Assembly (NCBI RefSeq): GCF_000382205.1
Contig: NZ_KB907794.1
Span: 106,081-170,080 of the forward strand
From: Dyadobacter beijingensis DSM 21582
Lineage (GTDB): Bacteria; Bacteroidota; Bacteroidia; Cytophagales; Spirosomataceae
Direction: 5' to 3'
DNA: 64,000 nt
Each line of letters opens with the position of its first letter. Positions within the stretch are counted from its first letter, which is position 1. Under the pieces are notes generated by a model. The model worked only from the letters and a program-made list of their open reading frames with translations, had not been told where the DNA came from and searched no databases. Of this stretch, positions 42,425-52,020 are shown in pieces. Both the position numbers and the translations under genes were made by a program.

Positions 42425-42850
42425 ATGAAACAACTCCTCACCTTCCTGCTGGCACTCGCGGCTATCCCGGTGCTTGCGCAAAACAACCAGCCGATCGACG
42501 GTACGGATTGTTCGAATTTGTTTTTTAAAGCATTGCTGGAAGAAGACGCCAATGCCATGGGGAATCTCGTTTCAAACGATTTTACCGTCACCAATTTCAA
42601 CGGCTCCACCATCGATGCCCGCGCATTGCAGCAGGCCGTATCGCAAGGCTTCATCGTTGTCGACTCGGGCATGCTCACGGGCACGCGCTCGCGCACGTAC
42701 GGGGATGTGACCGTCGTGCAGGGGCTTTGGAATGTGAGCGCACGGATACAGAACAACGGCTTCAACGGCAATGTCGCGTACACGAGCGTGTGCGTACGCT
42801 CGGGCGGGAGGTGGAAGGTGGCCACGGTGCAGCTGACACCTGCTCAATGA
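42425..42850 (+). CDS. Exported DUF4440/NTF2-like protein
   Basis: 141 residues. Signal peptide ending ALAAIPVLAQ, then a SnoaL/NTF2-like cone fold: LFFKALLEEDANAMGNLVSND, VVDSGMLTGTRSRTYGD and a closing strand SVCVRSGGRWKVATVQL. The family usually serves as a small-molecule binding or scaffold domain. No catalytic site is recognised. It ends at a bidirectional terminator. Confidence 0.75.
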   Translation: MKQLLTFLLALAAIPVLAQNNQPIDGTDCSNLFFKALLEEDANAMGNLVSNDFTVTNFNGSTIDARALQQAVSQGFIVVDSGMLTGTRSRTYGDVTVVQGLWNVSARIQNNGFNGNVAYTSVCVRSGGRWKVATVQLTPAQ

Positions 42851-42878
42851 AAACTGCCGTTTGAAGATAAGGACACAA

Positions 42879-42908
42879 AAAAAGAGAACTGGAACCAGTT
42901 CTCTTTTT
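42879..42908. terminator. Bidirectional intrinsic terminator
   Basis: A perfect 14-bp stem (AAAAAGAGAACTGG and its complement) around AA, with A- and T-tracts on both sides. It serves the DUF4440-like gene and the convergent AraC gene. Confidence 0.88.
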
Positions 42909-42931
42909 CAATTATAGTCTAACATTACATT

Positions 42932-43861
42932 CTAAACATTCATCAGCGATTCGCGACGGCGCATTTTCCCGGCCGGGATACCGAACATCATCTTGAAGCG
43001 GCGGCAGAAATACGCGGTGTCTTTGTAACCCACATCGGAACCGATCGCGCGGATGCTTTTCTTCGACGTGCGGAGCAGGTCCACAGCCTTTTCCATGCGC
43101 TGGTACTCGATATAATCCTGTGGGTTAATACCTGTCAGCATTTTGAAATACTGGCCTACATAATCCTCTGAAACGTTCGCTACGTTCGCGAGCACTTTGT
43201 TCGACAGGTCGCCGCCCAGGTTGTCTTTGATGTAAGCGAAAATGTCGATCAGGCGAGGATCTTTAAAATAGGTACTATTGGTAACAAGCTGCTCCACGAA
43301 CAGTTTGTTTTTCAAAATATAACGGATGATTTCGATCACCACCTCTTCGGTTTTGATCTTGATAATACGGCCTTTTCCGGGCGTATCGAGCATGTCTTCC
43401 GTCAGGATCTGGTTGATCGTCGCCGCAATCTGATCGTCGCGTTTGATCAGGAACGGGGGCACGTCCAGGGAGGTAAAGAAGTTAACGGTATCGAACACCT
43501 TTGCCTCGAAAGAGATCAATCCGAACGAGTTAGGCAATTTGCCGATCAATGCGGGATCATGGCCTGCCTCGATATAGTTGTCCCGGTTGGTCATGAACTC
43601 TTCGTTCGATACGGTTTTGGCCGTGGCCGTGTTACCATACGTCACGGTAGCGTGCTTTCCGCCCGGAATAAAGAGCATATCCCCTTCCTCAACCTTCTGC
43701 GACTCTTCGGAACCGAAAGAAACTTCGCCATCGTACAGAATGGTCAGGGAGTTCTGTACGTCATAGAAATTCTTGATTGTGATGGGCTGTAAAATCCTGA
43801 TATGACGGGCCTTCACAAATTTCACCCCCAACGACTCAATAATCTTATTATAGTCTTCCAT
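42932..43861 (-). CDS. AraC-family transcriptional regulator
   Basis: 309 residues. An N-terminal cupin-type sensor (SFGSEESQKVEEGDMLFIPG, about 50-69) is followed by a linker and the C-terminal double helix-turn-helix: FAYIKDNLGGDLSNKVLANV, then SVRAIGSDV-like SIRAIGSDVGYKDTAYFCRR and FGIPAGKMRR. The ligand is unknown. Two TTGTACAA palindromes 18 bp apart lie upstream (43904-43929) and may be its own operators. Confidence 0.92.
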   Translation of the reverse strand: MEDYNKIIESLGVKFVKARHIRILQPITIKNFYDVQNSLTILYDGEVSFGSEESQKVEEGDMLFIPGGKHATVTYGNTATAKTVSNEEFMTNRDNYIEAGHDPALIGKLPNSFGLISFEAKVFDTVNFFTSLDVPPFLIKRDDQIAATINQILTEDMLDTPGKGRIIKIKTEEVVIEIIRYILKNKLFVEQLVTNSTYFKDPRLIDIFAYIKDNLGGDLSNKVLANVANVSEDYVGQYFKMLTGINPQDYIEYQRMEKAVDLLRTSKKSIRAIGSDVGYKDTAYFCRRFKMMFGIPAGKMRRRESLMNV

Positions 43862-43903
43862 ACTTGATATATTTAAGGGTCGTTTTGACCGATTTTTCGA
43901 ATT

Positions 43904-43929
43904 TTGTACAAATCTAATAAATTGTACAA
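43904..43929. promoter_or_regulatory. Twin TTGTACAA palindromes upstream of the AraC gene
   Basis: TTGTACAA occurs exactly at 43904-43911 and 43922-43929, 18 bp apart (close to two helical turns). On the minus strand TAGATTTG and TAGTTTTG, both -7-like, overlap their flanks, so bound protein would meet the promoter. Confidence 0.5.
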
Positions 43930-44033
43930 AACTAATACAAGTATAGTTTCACAAAAATTTAAAAAAAAGTGATATTTTGATATTATTTTAATCCAAGATT
44001 CAGAATAAAATCGACTTTTAGGGGAATTACTAA

Positions 44034-45200
44034 TTATTTAAGAAGCTCCCGGGCGATGACGAGTTTTTGGATTTCGGAGGTACCTTCATAAATCTGTGTG
44101 ATTTTAGCATCGCGCATGAGCCTTTCTACGTGGTACTCCTTCACATAACCGTAGCCTCCGTGCACCTGGACGGCTTCTGTTGTCACCCACATGGCTACTT
44201 CGGATGCATACAATTTTGCCATCGCCGCGGCCTGGATGTAGTCTTTTCCTTCATCTTTCCATCGTGCCGCCTTGTAAACAAGTAACCGGGCGGCCTCAAT
44301 TTTCGTCGCCATTTCGGACAATTTGAACTGGATCGCCTGGTGCTCTGCAATGGGTTTGCCGAATGTCCTCCGCTCCTTGGAATATTTCAAGGAAAGCTCA
44401 AAAGCGCCCGCCGCGATCCCCAGCGCCTGCGCGGCAATGCCGATGCGGCCGCCATTCAGCACATTCATCGCAAAGCGAAAACCGAAGCCGTCCTCCCCGA
44501 TCCGGTTCTCCGCAGGCACTTCTACGTCCGAAAACATCAAAGTATGTGTATCTGAGGCCCTTATACCCATTTTATCTTCTTTCCTGCCCACCGAAAAACC
44601 CGCCCAGCCTTTTTCGACGATAAAAACATTAATGCCTTTGTGTTTCAATTCCGGATGGGTTTGCGCAATCACGAGGCATACCGACGAGGTATTCCCGTTG
44701 GTAATCCAGTTTTTTGTGCCGTTCAATAAGTAATGGTCGCCACTGGCAAATGCAGTAGTATGCTGCGACGTGGCGTCCGAACCCGCTTCCGGCTCAGACA
44801 GGCAGAATGCGCCGACGATTTCCCCCGACGCGAGGCGTGTCAGGTACTGCTGCTTCTGCGCCTCCGTCCCATACTTTTCCAATCCCCAGCACACCAGCGA
44901 ATTATTCACCGACATGATCACCCCGGCAGAGGCATCTACCTTCGAAATTTCCTCTACCGCGAGTACATATGCGAGCGTATCCATGCCCCCGCCGCCGTAT
45001 TCGGGCGCGACCATCATGCCCATGAAACCCATCTCAGCCATTTTGCGCAACAGTATCGGATCGAAATGCTGCGCCGTGTCACGCTCGATCACGCCGGGCA
45101 GCAACTCCGTTTGTGCAAAATCGCGTGCAGCGGCCTGCACGGCCAGGTGCTCTTCACTGAGGTTGAAATCCATTCCGGAAAGTGGTTGGGAAGCTGACAT
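44034..45200 (-). CDS. Acyl-CoA dehydrogenase
   Basis: 388 residues. FAD and substrate motifs: AFCLSEPEAGSDATS (about 133-147), KNWITNGNTSSV (about 163), RRTFGKPIAEHQAIQFKL (about 264) and the C-terminal QIYEGTSEIQKLVIAREL with the catalytic Glu. It oxidises an acyl-CoA to the enoyl-CoA. The reading from 45326 would add 42 unrelated residues; ATG 45200 or 45173 are both possible. It is divergent from the membrane gene at 45325. Confidence 0.93.
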   Translation of the reverse strand: MSASQPLSGMDFNLSEEHLAVQAAARDFAQTELLPGVIERDTAQHFDPILLRKMAEMGFMGMMVAPEYGGGGMDTLAYVLAVEEISKVDASAGVIMSVNNSLVCWGLEKYGTEAQKQQYLTRLASGEIVGAFCLSEPEAGSDATSQHTTAFASGDHYLLNGTKNWITNGNTSSVCLVIAQTHPELKHKGINVFIVEKGWAGFSVGRKEDKMGIRASDTHTLMFSDVEVPAENRIGEDGFGFRFAMNVLNGGRIGIAAQALGIAAGAFELSLKYSKERRTFGKPIAEHQAIQFKLSEMATKIEAARLLVYKAARWKDEGKDYIQAAAMAKLYASEVAMWVTTEAVQVHGGYGYVKEYHVERLMRDAKITQIYEGTSEIQKLVIARELLK

Positions 45201-45324
45201 AGAAGACGTTGATTTTTGAGGATGAAGATTTTTAAAAATAGGAATTACAAAAAAGGTATGCAAGCATACATTTCCTAACCGGTTAAAACTTATTATGTTT
45301 GCGCACTGATCACGACTGCTACAC

Positions 45325-46596
45325 ATGCCCGTTCTTACCGTTTTTTACATTAAGCTGCTCATCAACCTTGCATTGACTATCGGAATTATCTGGACCATCA
45401 GCCGTTCGGATCTTTTTTCAAAATGGCAGCAGGAAAACGATAAACTGATTTTCACCCTGGGTTTCGTGCTTTTCAGGCTCATTCCCTGGATCGGCATCTT
45501 CCTTATTATCAACGAAGAGCCGCGCGGCGACATTCCTTTCTTTTTCTACAAAGCCGAAGGCGCCAAGGCCGGTGGTTTCGTCTACCGTGATTTCTGGTCG
45601 TATCACGCGCCGCTGTACGCCTACATTATCAGCATCCCCGTCTGGATCTGGCACAATGCGCGGGCGATCGTGCTGTTTATGGTGCTCATGGAAACCGCTA
45701 TTCTCTGGCTCACTTACGATACATATAAATCCAGAAGCCCGAAAGCGCTGCAACTGGCCAGCATTTATTTCATGCTGCCGGCCGCATTCATGTACATCCT
45801 CGTCGATGGGCAGGAAGAAGTCTGGTTCTGGGGCGCTGCGCTGCTGATCTGGCGTTATACCATTAAAAACAGGGCCAATTACGAGGTCGGTATCGGTATT
45901 TTGTACGCGATGACGCTGCTGACGATCAAGGTTACCTTCATATTCCTGCTGCCTGCATTGCTGGTGATGGTGAAAAAACCCGTTAAAATGCTCCTCGTTA
46001 TGGCGGCTATCGGGCTACCGGCGGTGGGTTTCCTCTACTGGCAGATCGGCGACCTGTTCCTGATGCCCATCCGGCATACGGAGCAGCTCATGACGCCTAA
46101 CCTGTTTTCGGTACTAAGACCTTTCGTGGAAATCGTTTTCCATGTGGACGAAAAGAAATCGACGCTGATCAACTGGTTCGGGCTGCTATTTACCGTTTTC
46201 ATCCCGGTTTACATGGCATTCAAAGCCCGGCATCGGCACATCAGCGAAGTATTACCCGGCCTGTTTATCGCCGTTTTCGTGTGCATGATGCTCTTCCAGG
46301 CCAGCGCGATGGGCGCTTACGTGATCGCCTATCTGATGGCCGTTCTGTTCGAAATCATCGATATCCGCAAAACCGCGCACGTAGTGGTGCTCCTTGCATT
46401 GAACTGGCTCACGGTGGTGCAGCCATTTGTGTGGGTTTATATCAAACAGCCCGCATACACCTCATTGGGCATGTTTGCCAATGCATCCTACCTCTTTGAG
46501 TATGTATTGCAGATCCTGAATGTGCTCTGCTTCCTGTGGATTCTCCGCGAAACATTCCGCAAAGTGGTTCCGACGCAAAACCTGGCGACGGCATGA
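45325..46596 (+). CDS. Polytopic membrane protein, GT-C-like (first paralogue)
   Basis: 423 residues with about ten membrane helices. The first large loop has a conserved FVYRDFWSYHAPLYAYI, closely matched in the next gene (VVYRDFWSPYSPLYAYF), and a later DGQEEVWFWGA matching GAQEDVWMWLF. The topology and loop acidic residues recall GT-C membrane glycosyltransferases, but no named family is certain. It overlaps the next gene in an ATGA junction. Confidence 0.72.
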   Translation: MPVLTVFYIKLLINLALTIGIIWTISRSDLFSKWQQENDKLIFTLGFVLFRLIPWIGIFLIINEEPRGDIPFFFYKAEGAKAGGFVYRDFWSYHAPLYAYIISIPVWIWHNARAIVLFMVLMETAILWLTYDTYKSRSPKALQLASIYFMLPAAFMYILVDGQEEVWFWGAALLIWRYTIKNRANYEVGIGILYAMTLLTIKVTFIFLLPALLVMVKKPVKMLLVMAAIGLPAVGFLYWQIGDLFLMPIRHTEQLMTPNLFSVLRPFVEIVFHVDEKKSTLINWFGLLFTVFIPVYMAFKARHRHISEVLPGLFIAVFVCMMLFQASAMGAYVIAYLMAVLFEIIDIRKTAHVVVLLALNWLTVVQPFVWVYIKQPAYTSLGMFANASYLFEYVLQILNVLCFLWILRETFRKVVPTQNLATA

Positions 46597-47834
46597 ACAT
46601 TATCCTTGCCAAAACCGCCATCAGCATTGCCGCATTGCTCGTCACGGCCGCATTGTTATTCAAAAAAGACGCATTGACCGACTGGCTGGAAAAGAAATCC
46701 GCCAACGCCGTGCTCTCTGTCGCGTGGATTATCCTGCGGCTGCTTCCATTTATCGCCGTGTACCTCGTCGCCAATATGGAGCCGACTTCCGACGTGAACG
46801 GTTTCTGGGACGAAGGCAGCAAGGCTTCGTTAGGCCAGGTCGTGTACCGCGATTTCTGGTCGCCCTACTCCCCGCTTTACGCCTATTTCCTCGGCATCTG
46901 GCTCAAACTCTGGTACAGCCCGAAAATGATCGTCCTCACGATGGCGGTCATGGACGGCGTGGCATTGCTCGTTTCCTACCATTTTTTCAGGCCATTCCAA
47001 ACGCGCGGTGCATTCCTGTTCCGGGCGCTCATTTACCTGCTGCTCCCCGGCTCGCTCGTGCTATGCGTGATCGGCGCGCAGGAGGATGTATGGATGTGGC
47101 TTTTCGTGACGCTCGCCTACCTCGTGCGTGAGCGTACGTTGCGGGTGGAGTGGTATGCGGCCATTCTCGCCATAGGTTTGTTGATGACCAAGGCCATTTT
47201 CGTGCTCATCATGGTGCCATTGTTTTTATTGGAAAAACAAAAAGTACGCTTTGTGATCCCTATTGCCATCATCGGCATTATTTCGCTGGCGGTACTGTAC
47301 CCGCTCGTGGGGTTGGAATTCATGCAGCCGCTGGACGAAGCGAAAACCCTGCGTGCGCCCAACATTCCTTCCGTGTTGAATCCCTGGTTTTACAATAATA
47401 TTGGTGTCGGGGAAAAATTCTGGAACTGGATCGGGCTGGTAGCGTCCGTAGGGCTAGCCTGCCTGGCCGCCTGGCGCCTGCGCTATGCCGATTTCAGGGT
47501 GATGCTTTCCAAAGTCTGGATCGTTTTGTACGCTACGATGATGATCGTACAGCAAAGCGCTTATAGCAATTATATTTTCCTGTTCCTGCTTCCGCTGGTG
47601 TTCTATGTGATTGACTGGAAGAACAAAACACAGGTTACGATCCTATTCGTATTCAATCTGCTCTGCGTCGTGCATCCCTCGTACTGGTGGCGCCTCGGCA
47701 TGCCATGCTACATGACGCCTTCGGATACCACCGCATCCACAGAGCTGCTGATCGACTACTCCATGCAGACGGCTATCGTCATTTTAACGGGCTATTTCAT
47801 CTGGCTCGCATTCCCTAAAAAGCACGAAGTTTAA
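46593..47834 (+). CDS. Polytopic membrane protein, GT-C-like (second paralogue)
   Basis: 413 residues from ATG 46593, which overlaps the stop of the previous gene by 4 nt. It shares with that gene the start topology and the motifs YRDFWSPYSPLYAYF and EDVWMWLFV, so the pair arose by tandem duplication. The acidic DEGSKASLGQVVYRDFWS loop corresponds to YKAEGAKAGGFVYRDFWS. Both probably act on a polyprenyl-linked sugar; this is inferred from fold only. Confidence 0.72.
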   Translation: MNIILAKTAISIAALLVTAALLFKKDALTDWLEKKSANAVLSVAWIILRLLPFIAVYLVANMEPTSDVNGFWDEGSKASLGQVVYRDFWSPYSPLYAYFLGIWLKLWYSPKMIVLTMAVMDGVALLVSYHFFRPFQTRGAFLFRALIYLLLPGSLVLCVIGAQEDVWMWLFVTLAYLVRERTLRVEWYAAILAIGLLMTKAIFVLIMVPLFLLEKQKVRFVIPIAIIGIISLAVLYPLVGLEFMQPLDEAKTLRAPNIPSVLNPWFYNNIGVGEKFWNWIGLVASVGLACLAAWRLRYADFRVMLSKVWIVLYATMMIVQQSAYSNYIFLFLLPLVFYVIDWKNKTQVTILFVFNLLCVVHPSYWWRLGMPCYMTPSDTTASTELLIDYSMQTAIVILTGYFIWLAFPKKHEV

Positions 47835-47868
47835 CTTTCTTTAACGGCTGGCTGTCGACAGCGGTTTC

Positions 47869-47876
47869 TACATTTG
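47869..47876 (+). promoter_or_regulatory. -7 box of the MutS-like gene
   Basis: TACATTTG matches TAnnTTTG. Transcription would start near 47883, just before the ATG at 47898, so the TTG at 47874 cannot be the start. Confidence 0.45.
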
Positions 47877-47897
47877 GGAATACCAAAACTGCCCCGA

Positions 47898-49241
47898 ATG
47901 CAGCCCGTCGACCGCCACACCCTGCACGAACTACAACTCCTTCCGGAAAACAGCCGGACAGCCAGCATTTTCGCCTTCTACAACCACACCGAAACGCTCG
48001 GCGGCGCCGACTATCTCAGAAGCATTATCAGCAGACCGAAAGCAACGCCCGAAGACATTATCCGTTTCCAGGACTTGTTAAAGGCAATCGCAACCCGCCC
48101 GGCTGCATGGCAGGTAAACATCGCGAAAGCTTATGCAGCGGCTGCGGAAAGCTACTATGCATTAAGTGTAGCACATTCGATGTCGCAGGATGCAGTTGTA
48201 CATTGGTTTGACACCTGGCTGTACTCGAAGCGGAACAAAGGCGAATATTACCGCATTCAAAGCGGCGTGCTGGCAACACTGCGGCTGGTGAGAGCGGTTC
48301 AATCCACTTTGGACCACCTTGCGGAAATGGCCATTCCCGAGGAAATTTCCGACGACATTGACGAGCTCCGAAAATTTATCTTTTCTCCCATCCTATCCAT
48401 CTTTTTGAAAAAGAACGACAGGAAACTGTCCAATCGCTCGATCTTCTACCTTGACTATCATTTTCGGATCAGCCACCGGGATAAATTCAGGCAAATGCTC
48501 GACACGCTTTACAAGCTGGACACTTGTCTGGCGATTGTCAAAACAGCCAGACGACATCAGCTATCATTTCCCCATTTTGATATACATTCCAAAAACTTCC
48601 GCATTGAAAATGCCTGGCATCCGCTGATCACCGATCCTGTTCCAAATGACCTTGAATTGGAAAGTAACAACCCCGTATGCATCCTCACCGGCGCGAATAC
48701 GAGCGGTAAGACGACCTTTCTCAAAGCGTGCGGTGTCCTGGTCTACCTGGCGCATTTGGGCTGGCCAGTGCCCGCAAAATCGCTCTACCTGCCATTTATC
48801 CAACGGCTCTTCACCTCCATTCATCTCTCCGACGACCTCGACCAGGGTTTCAGCCATTTTTATAATGAAATGATGCGTATCAAAGAGATTTCAAAGGCAT
48901 TGAGCGATGGAGAGAAATGCTTTGTGATCGTGGATGAATTATTCCGCGGTACCAATCAGGAGGACGCCTTGCATTGTTCCAAAACAGTGCTGGACGGTTT
49001 TTCCGACTTCGGCGGCTCCTATTTCCTCGTTTCTACTCACCTGCACGAGCTTATCGCGCAATATACCGCGCAGCCGGCCATCAGCTTCCGATGCTTTCGC
49101 ACCCGCATTAACGAAAACGGGTTTCAAAACACGTTCAAAATCGAGGAAGGTGCGGCATTTGAAAAAGTAGGAAGGCTCATTATGGAGCAGACCGGCGTTA
49201 CCGCATTACTCCAAAACGCAAAAAGGCCCTCACTGGAATGA
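47898..49241 (+). CDS. Stand-alone MutS-core ATPase
   Basis: 447 residues. The C-terminal half is a MutS ATPase: Walker A TGANTSGKTTFLKA (about 270), the DDLDQGFSHFYNEM signature region, and Walker B CFVIVDELFRGTNQEDALH. The N-terminal half fits only the MutS core/lever region. The mismatch-binding and connector domains are missing, and there is no Smr domain as in MutS2. Such short MutS homologues are common in Bacteroidota; their role is unknown. It follows the two GT-C-like genes but has its own promoter box. Confidence 0.85.
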   Translation: MQPVDRHTLHELQLLPENSRTASIFAFYNHTETLGGADYLRSIISRPKATPEDIIRFQDLLKAIATRPAAWQVNIAKAYAAAAESYYALSVAHSMSQDAVVHWFDTWLYSKRNKGEYYRIQSGVLATLRLVRAVQSTLDHLAEMAIPEEISDDIDELRKFIFSPILSIFLKKNDRKLSNRSIFYLDYHFRISHRDKFRQMLDTLYKLDTCLAIVKTARRHQLSFPHFDIHSKNFRIENAWHPLITDPVPNDLELESNNPVCILTGANTSGKTTFLKACGVLVYLAHLGWPVPAKSLYLPFIQRLFTSIHLSDDLDQGFSHFYNEMMRIKEISKALSDGEKCFVIVDELFRGTNQEDALHCSKTVLDGFSDFGGSYFLVSTHLHELIAQYTAQPAISFRCFRTRINENGFQNTFKIEEGAAFEKVGRLIMEQTGVTALLQNAKRPSLE

Positions 49242-49250
49242 GAGCCTTTT
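49221..49250. terminator. Terminator between the MutS-like gene and serS
   Basis: AAAAGGCCCTCA pairs with TGAGAGCCTTTT with one mismatch, ending in T. It overlaps the last codons of the MutS-like gene and can also stop serS on the opposite strand. Confidence 0.65.
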
Positions 49251-49270
49251 GCAATTTGCATTCAAATATC

Positions 49271-50563
49271 CTATTCGATCACATCGAAGCCGCAGAATGG
49301 TACCAGAACGGCCGGTACTTTCACGGTTCCGTCGGCCTGCTGGTTGTTTTCCAGCAATGCGGCCAGAATGCGCGGCAATGCCAATGCGGAGCCGTTCAAT
49401 GTGTGAAGCAGCTGCGTCTTTTTATCGGCATTCTTGTAGCGCAGTTTCAAGCGGTTGGCCTGGTAAGTCTCAAAATTTGAAACAGAACTACATTCCAGCC
49501 AGCGCTGCTGCCCGGCCGACCATACTTCGAAATCGTAGGTCAATGCGGAAGTGAAACCCATGTCGCCGCCGCACAAGCGAAGAATGCGGTAAGGCAATTC
49601 CAGCTTTTCGAGGAGGCTTTTGACGTGCTCCACCATTTCATCGAGGGCTTTGTAAGATTCCTCCGGCTTGTTGATCTGTACGATTTCCACCTTATCAAAC
49701 TGGTGCAAGCGGTTCAACCCGCGTACGTGCGCACCCCAACTGCCCGCTTCCCTGCGGAAGCACGGCGTGAATGCGGCATTCTTCACAGGCAATTCGCTTT
49801 CGGCTACGATCACATCGCGGTAGAGGTTGGTAACGGGCACCTCGGCGGTGGGAATCAGGTATAGATCGTCCACAGTGGCGTGGTACATCTGGCCTTCCTT
49901 GTCCGGCAACTGGCCCGTTGCAAAGCCAGAATCCGCATTCACGACGATCGGCGGTTGTATTTCGGTATAACCTGCATTACCCGCCTCGCTGAGGAAGAAT
50001 GCGATCATCGCGCGCTGCAGACGCGCGGCCTTGCCTTTGTACACCGGGAAACCCGCGCCGGCAATTTTGTTGCCGAGCTCGAAATCGATGATCGGTGCCT
50101 GGCTTCCGCCCAGCTTTTTGATCAGGTCCCAGTGCGGCAATGCGCCTTCGTGCAATGTCGGCTTGATACCGGCTTCGAGGACGGTCACATTATCGTCGGC
50201 AGTGCGGCCTTCGGGCACGCTCTCGTGCGGGAGATTTGGCAATTTTACCAACTCTTGCAGCAAGCTTTCCTCGAATGCCTTGTGCTCTTCCTCCAATGCT
50301 TTGGAACGCTCTTTCAATGCGGCGGTGTCGGCTTTGGCGGCTTCTGCCTCGGCTTTTTGGCCAGCCTTCATCAATGCACCGATTTCCTTGGCTTTGTTGT
50401 TGGATGCGGCTAGCACGTCGTCCAGCTCCTGCTGGACCTGACGGCGCTTGCTATCCAGCTCTATAATGCGGTCTACCGCTTGTTCGGCATCCTTGAAATG
50501 CTTTTTCGTCAGTCCCGCGATGGTCAGTTCGCGGTTTTCGCGGATAAAATTCGTTTGTAACAT
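49271..50563 (-). CDS. serS: Seryl-tRNA synthetase
   Basis: Charges tRNA-Ser. 430 residues. The N-terminal coiled-coil arm that holds the tRNA spans about 30-105. Class II motifs follow: motif 2 FTPCFRREAGSWGAHVRGL (about 262) and motif 3 near the C-terminus, NGSALALPRILAALLENNQ (about 392). It lies 59 nt after lysC on the same strand. Confidence 0.97.
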   Translation of the reverse strand: MLQTNFIRENRELTIAGLTKKHFKDAEQAVDRIIELDSKRRQVQQELDDVLAASNNKAKEIGALMKAGQKAEAEAAKADTAALKERSKALEEEHKAFEESLLQELVKLPNLPHESVPEGRTADDNVTVLEAGIKPTLHEGALPHWDLIKKLGGSQAPIIDFELGNKIAGAGFPVYKGKAARLQRAMIAFFLSEAGNAGYTEIQPPIVVNADSGFATGQLPDKEGQMYHATVDDLYLIPTAEVPVTNLYRDVIVAESELPVKNAAFTPCFRREAGSWGAHVRGLNRLHQFDKVEIVQINKPEESYKALDEMVEHVKSLLEKLELPYRILRLCGGDMGFTSALTYDFEVWSAGQQRWLECSSVSNFETYQANRLKLRYKNADKKTQLLHTLNGSALALPRILAALLENNQQADGTVKVPAVLVPFCGFDVIE

Positions 50564-50622
50564 TGGCTGTGCGCTGTCGGCTGTCGGCGATCAGCTTTTT
50601 AGTATTTTGAATGCTTTGAAAA

Positions 50623-51981
50623 TCAAGGCGCGGTGAAAATGTCCTTCATCGCATCCTCGTAAAAGAACAAGCGCTCGTTCAGGACATTCAGCGCTTCCGC
50701 TTTATATTTTGAATGAATCAGCAACGAAAGGTTGTGCTCCGAAGCGCCGTACGAAATCATTCGTATAGGAATATTTTTCATCGCGTCGAGCACCTTAAGG
50801 GCGATACCCTCTTTGTCGGCGCTGAAATTACCCACGATGCAAATGATGTTCTGATCACGGTCATGTTCCTCCAAATCAGCGAATTCACGCAATTCGGCGC
50901 TGATCTGTTCCAGGTTTTCCGAGTTATCGATCGTTACCGACACCGATACTTCGGAGGTCGTGATCATGTCCACCGGTGTTTTATATTTTTCGAAGATCTC
51001 GAACACCCTGCGCAGGAAGCCGTAAGCATTCAGCATACGCGTCGAGTGAATGTAGATCGCCGTGATATTGTCCTTCGCAGCGATGGCCTTGATATCGCGG
51101 TCAGAGGTCTGGGTTGCGATGAGCGTTCCCGGAGCTTCGGGCTGCATGGTGTTTTTCAAACGAACCGGTACGCCGCGCAATTTGGCAGGGGTAATCGTGC
51201 TTGGATGCAGGATTTTCGCCCCGAAGTATGCCAGCTCAGCTGCCTCTTCGAACGTCAGCTCGCGGATCGGGAAGGTGCGTTTCACAATGCGCGGGTCGTT
51301 GTTATGCATACCGTCGATATCGGTCCAGATCTGGATCTCGTCCGCACGGATCGCACCGCCGATCAGTGACGCCGTGTAATCCGAACCACCCCTTTTCAGG
51401 TTGTCCACTTCTTCGCGCGGATTGCGGCAAATGAAGCCCTGGGTTACGATCGTCTGCTTGTCGGTATACTGGTTCAAAATCGTCACCAGTTTTTCCTCGA
51501 TCGTCGCCAGTTCCGGCTCGCCGTCGGCGTCGATACGCATGAAATCCAACGCGGGAAGCAACACCGAGCTTTCTCCTTTTTCTTCGAGATAAGCCTGGAA
51601 CATTTTGGTACTCAATATTTCACCTTCCGCAACGAGTTCCTTCTCCTGCTTGATCGTAAACGGCTTCACGCCTACCACCGATTTGATAAATCCAAACTCG
51701 GCATCTACGATCTGCTGACCAGCCGCCAATCCTTCCGGCGTTGAATACAATTCCTTGATAAACAGATCGTAGTGGTTTTTCAACTCTTCAATCAAAGCCG
51801 CAGCCTTGGCATCGTCATACGATTTGGCCGCTTCTCCGATAGCGATCAGCGCATTGGTAGAACCGGACAATGCCGACAATACCACAATTTTACGATTAGG
51901 ATCATTGTTGAGGAGTTCGCGGATTGAGTGCATACGCTCAGGCTTCCCTACCGAAGTACCGCCAAATTTCCAGACTTGCAT
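50623..51981 (-). CDS. lysC: Aspartate kinase
   Basis: First step to lysine, threonine, methionine and diaminopimelate. 452 residues. Kinase motif VWKFGGTSVGKPERMH at the N-terminus, then VTQGFICRNPREEVDNLKRG with the GSDYTAS loop (about 195-215). Two ACT regulatory domains follow (MLNAYGFLRRVFEIF about 320; ALKVLDAMKNIPIRMIS about 405), so feedback control is expected. A decamer-repeat element separates it from ribH upstream. Confidence 0.95.
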   Translation of the reverse strand: MQVWKFGGTSVGKPERMHSIRELLNNDPNRKIVVLSALSGSTNALIAIGEAAKSYDDAKAAALIEELKNHYDLFIKELYSTPEGLAAGQQIVDAEFGFIKSVVGVKPFTIKQEKELVAEGEILSTKMFQAYLEEKGESSVLLPALDFMRIDADGEPELATIEEKLVTILNQYTDKQTIVTQGFICRNPREEVDNLKRGGSDYTASLIGGAIRADEIQIWTDIDGMHNNDPRIVKRTFPIRELTFEEAAELAYFGAKILHPSTITPAKLRGVPVRLKNTMQPEAPGTLIATQTSDRDIKAIAAKDNITAIYIHSTRMLNAYGFLRRVFEIFEKYKTPVDMITTSEVSVSVTIDNSENLEQISAELREFADLEEHDRDQNIICIVGNFSADKEGIALKVLDAMKNIPIRMISYGASEHNLSLLIHSKYKAEALNVLNERLFFYEDAMKDIFTAP

Positions 51982-52020
51982 AACTAGTTTTGAATGATTG
52001 AATTTTGAATGAATTATTTT

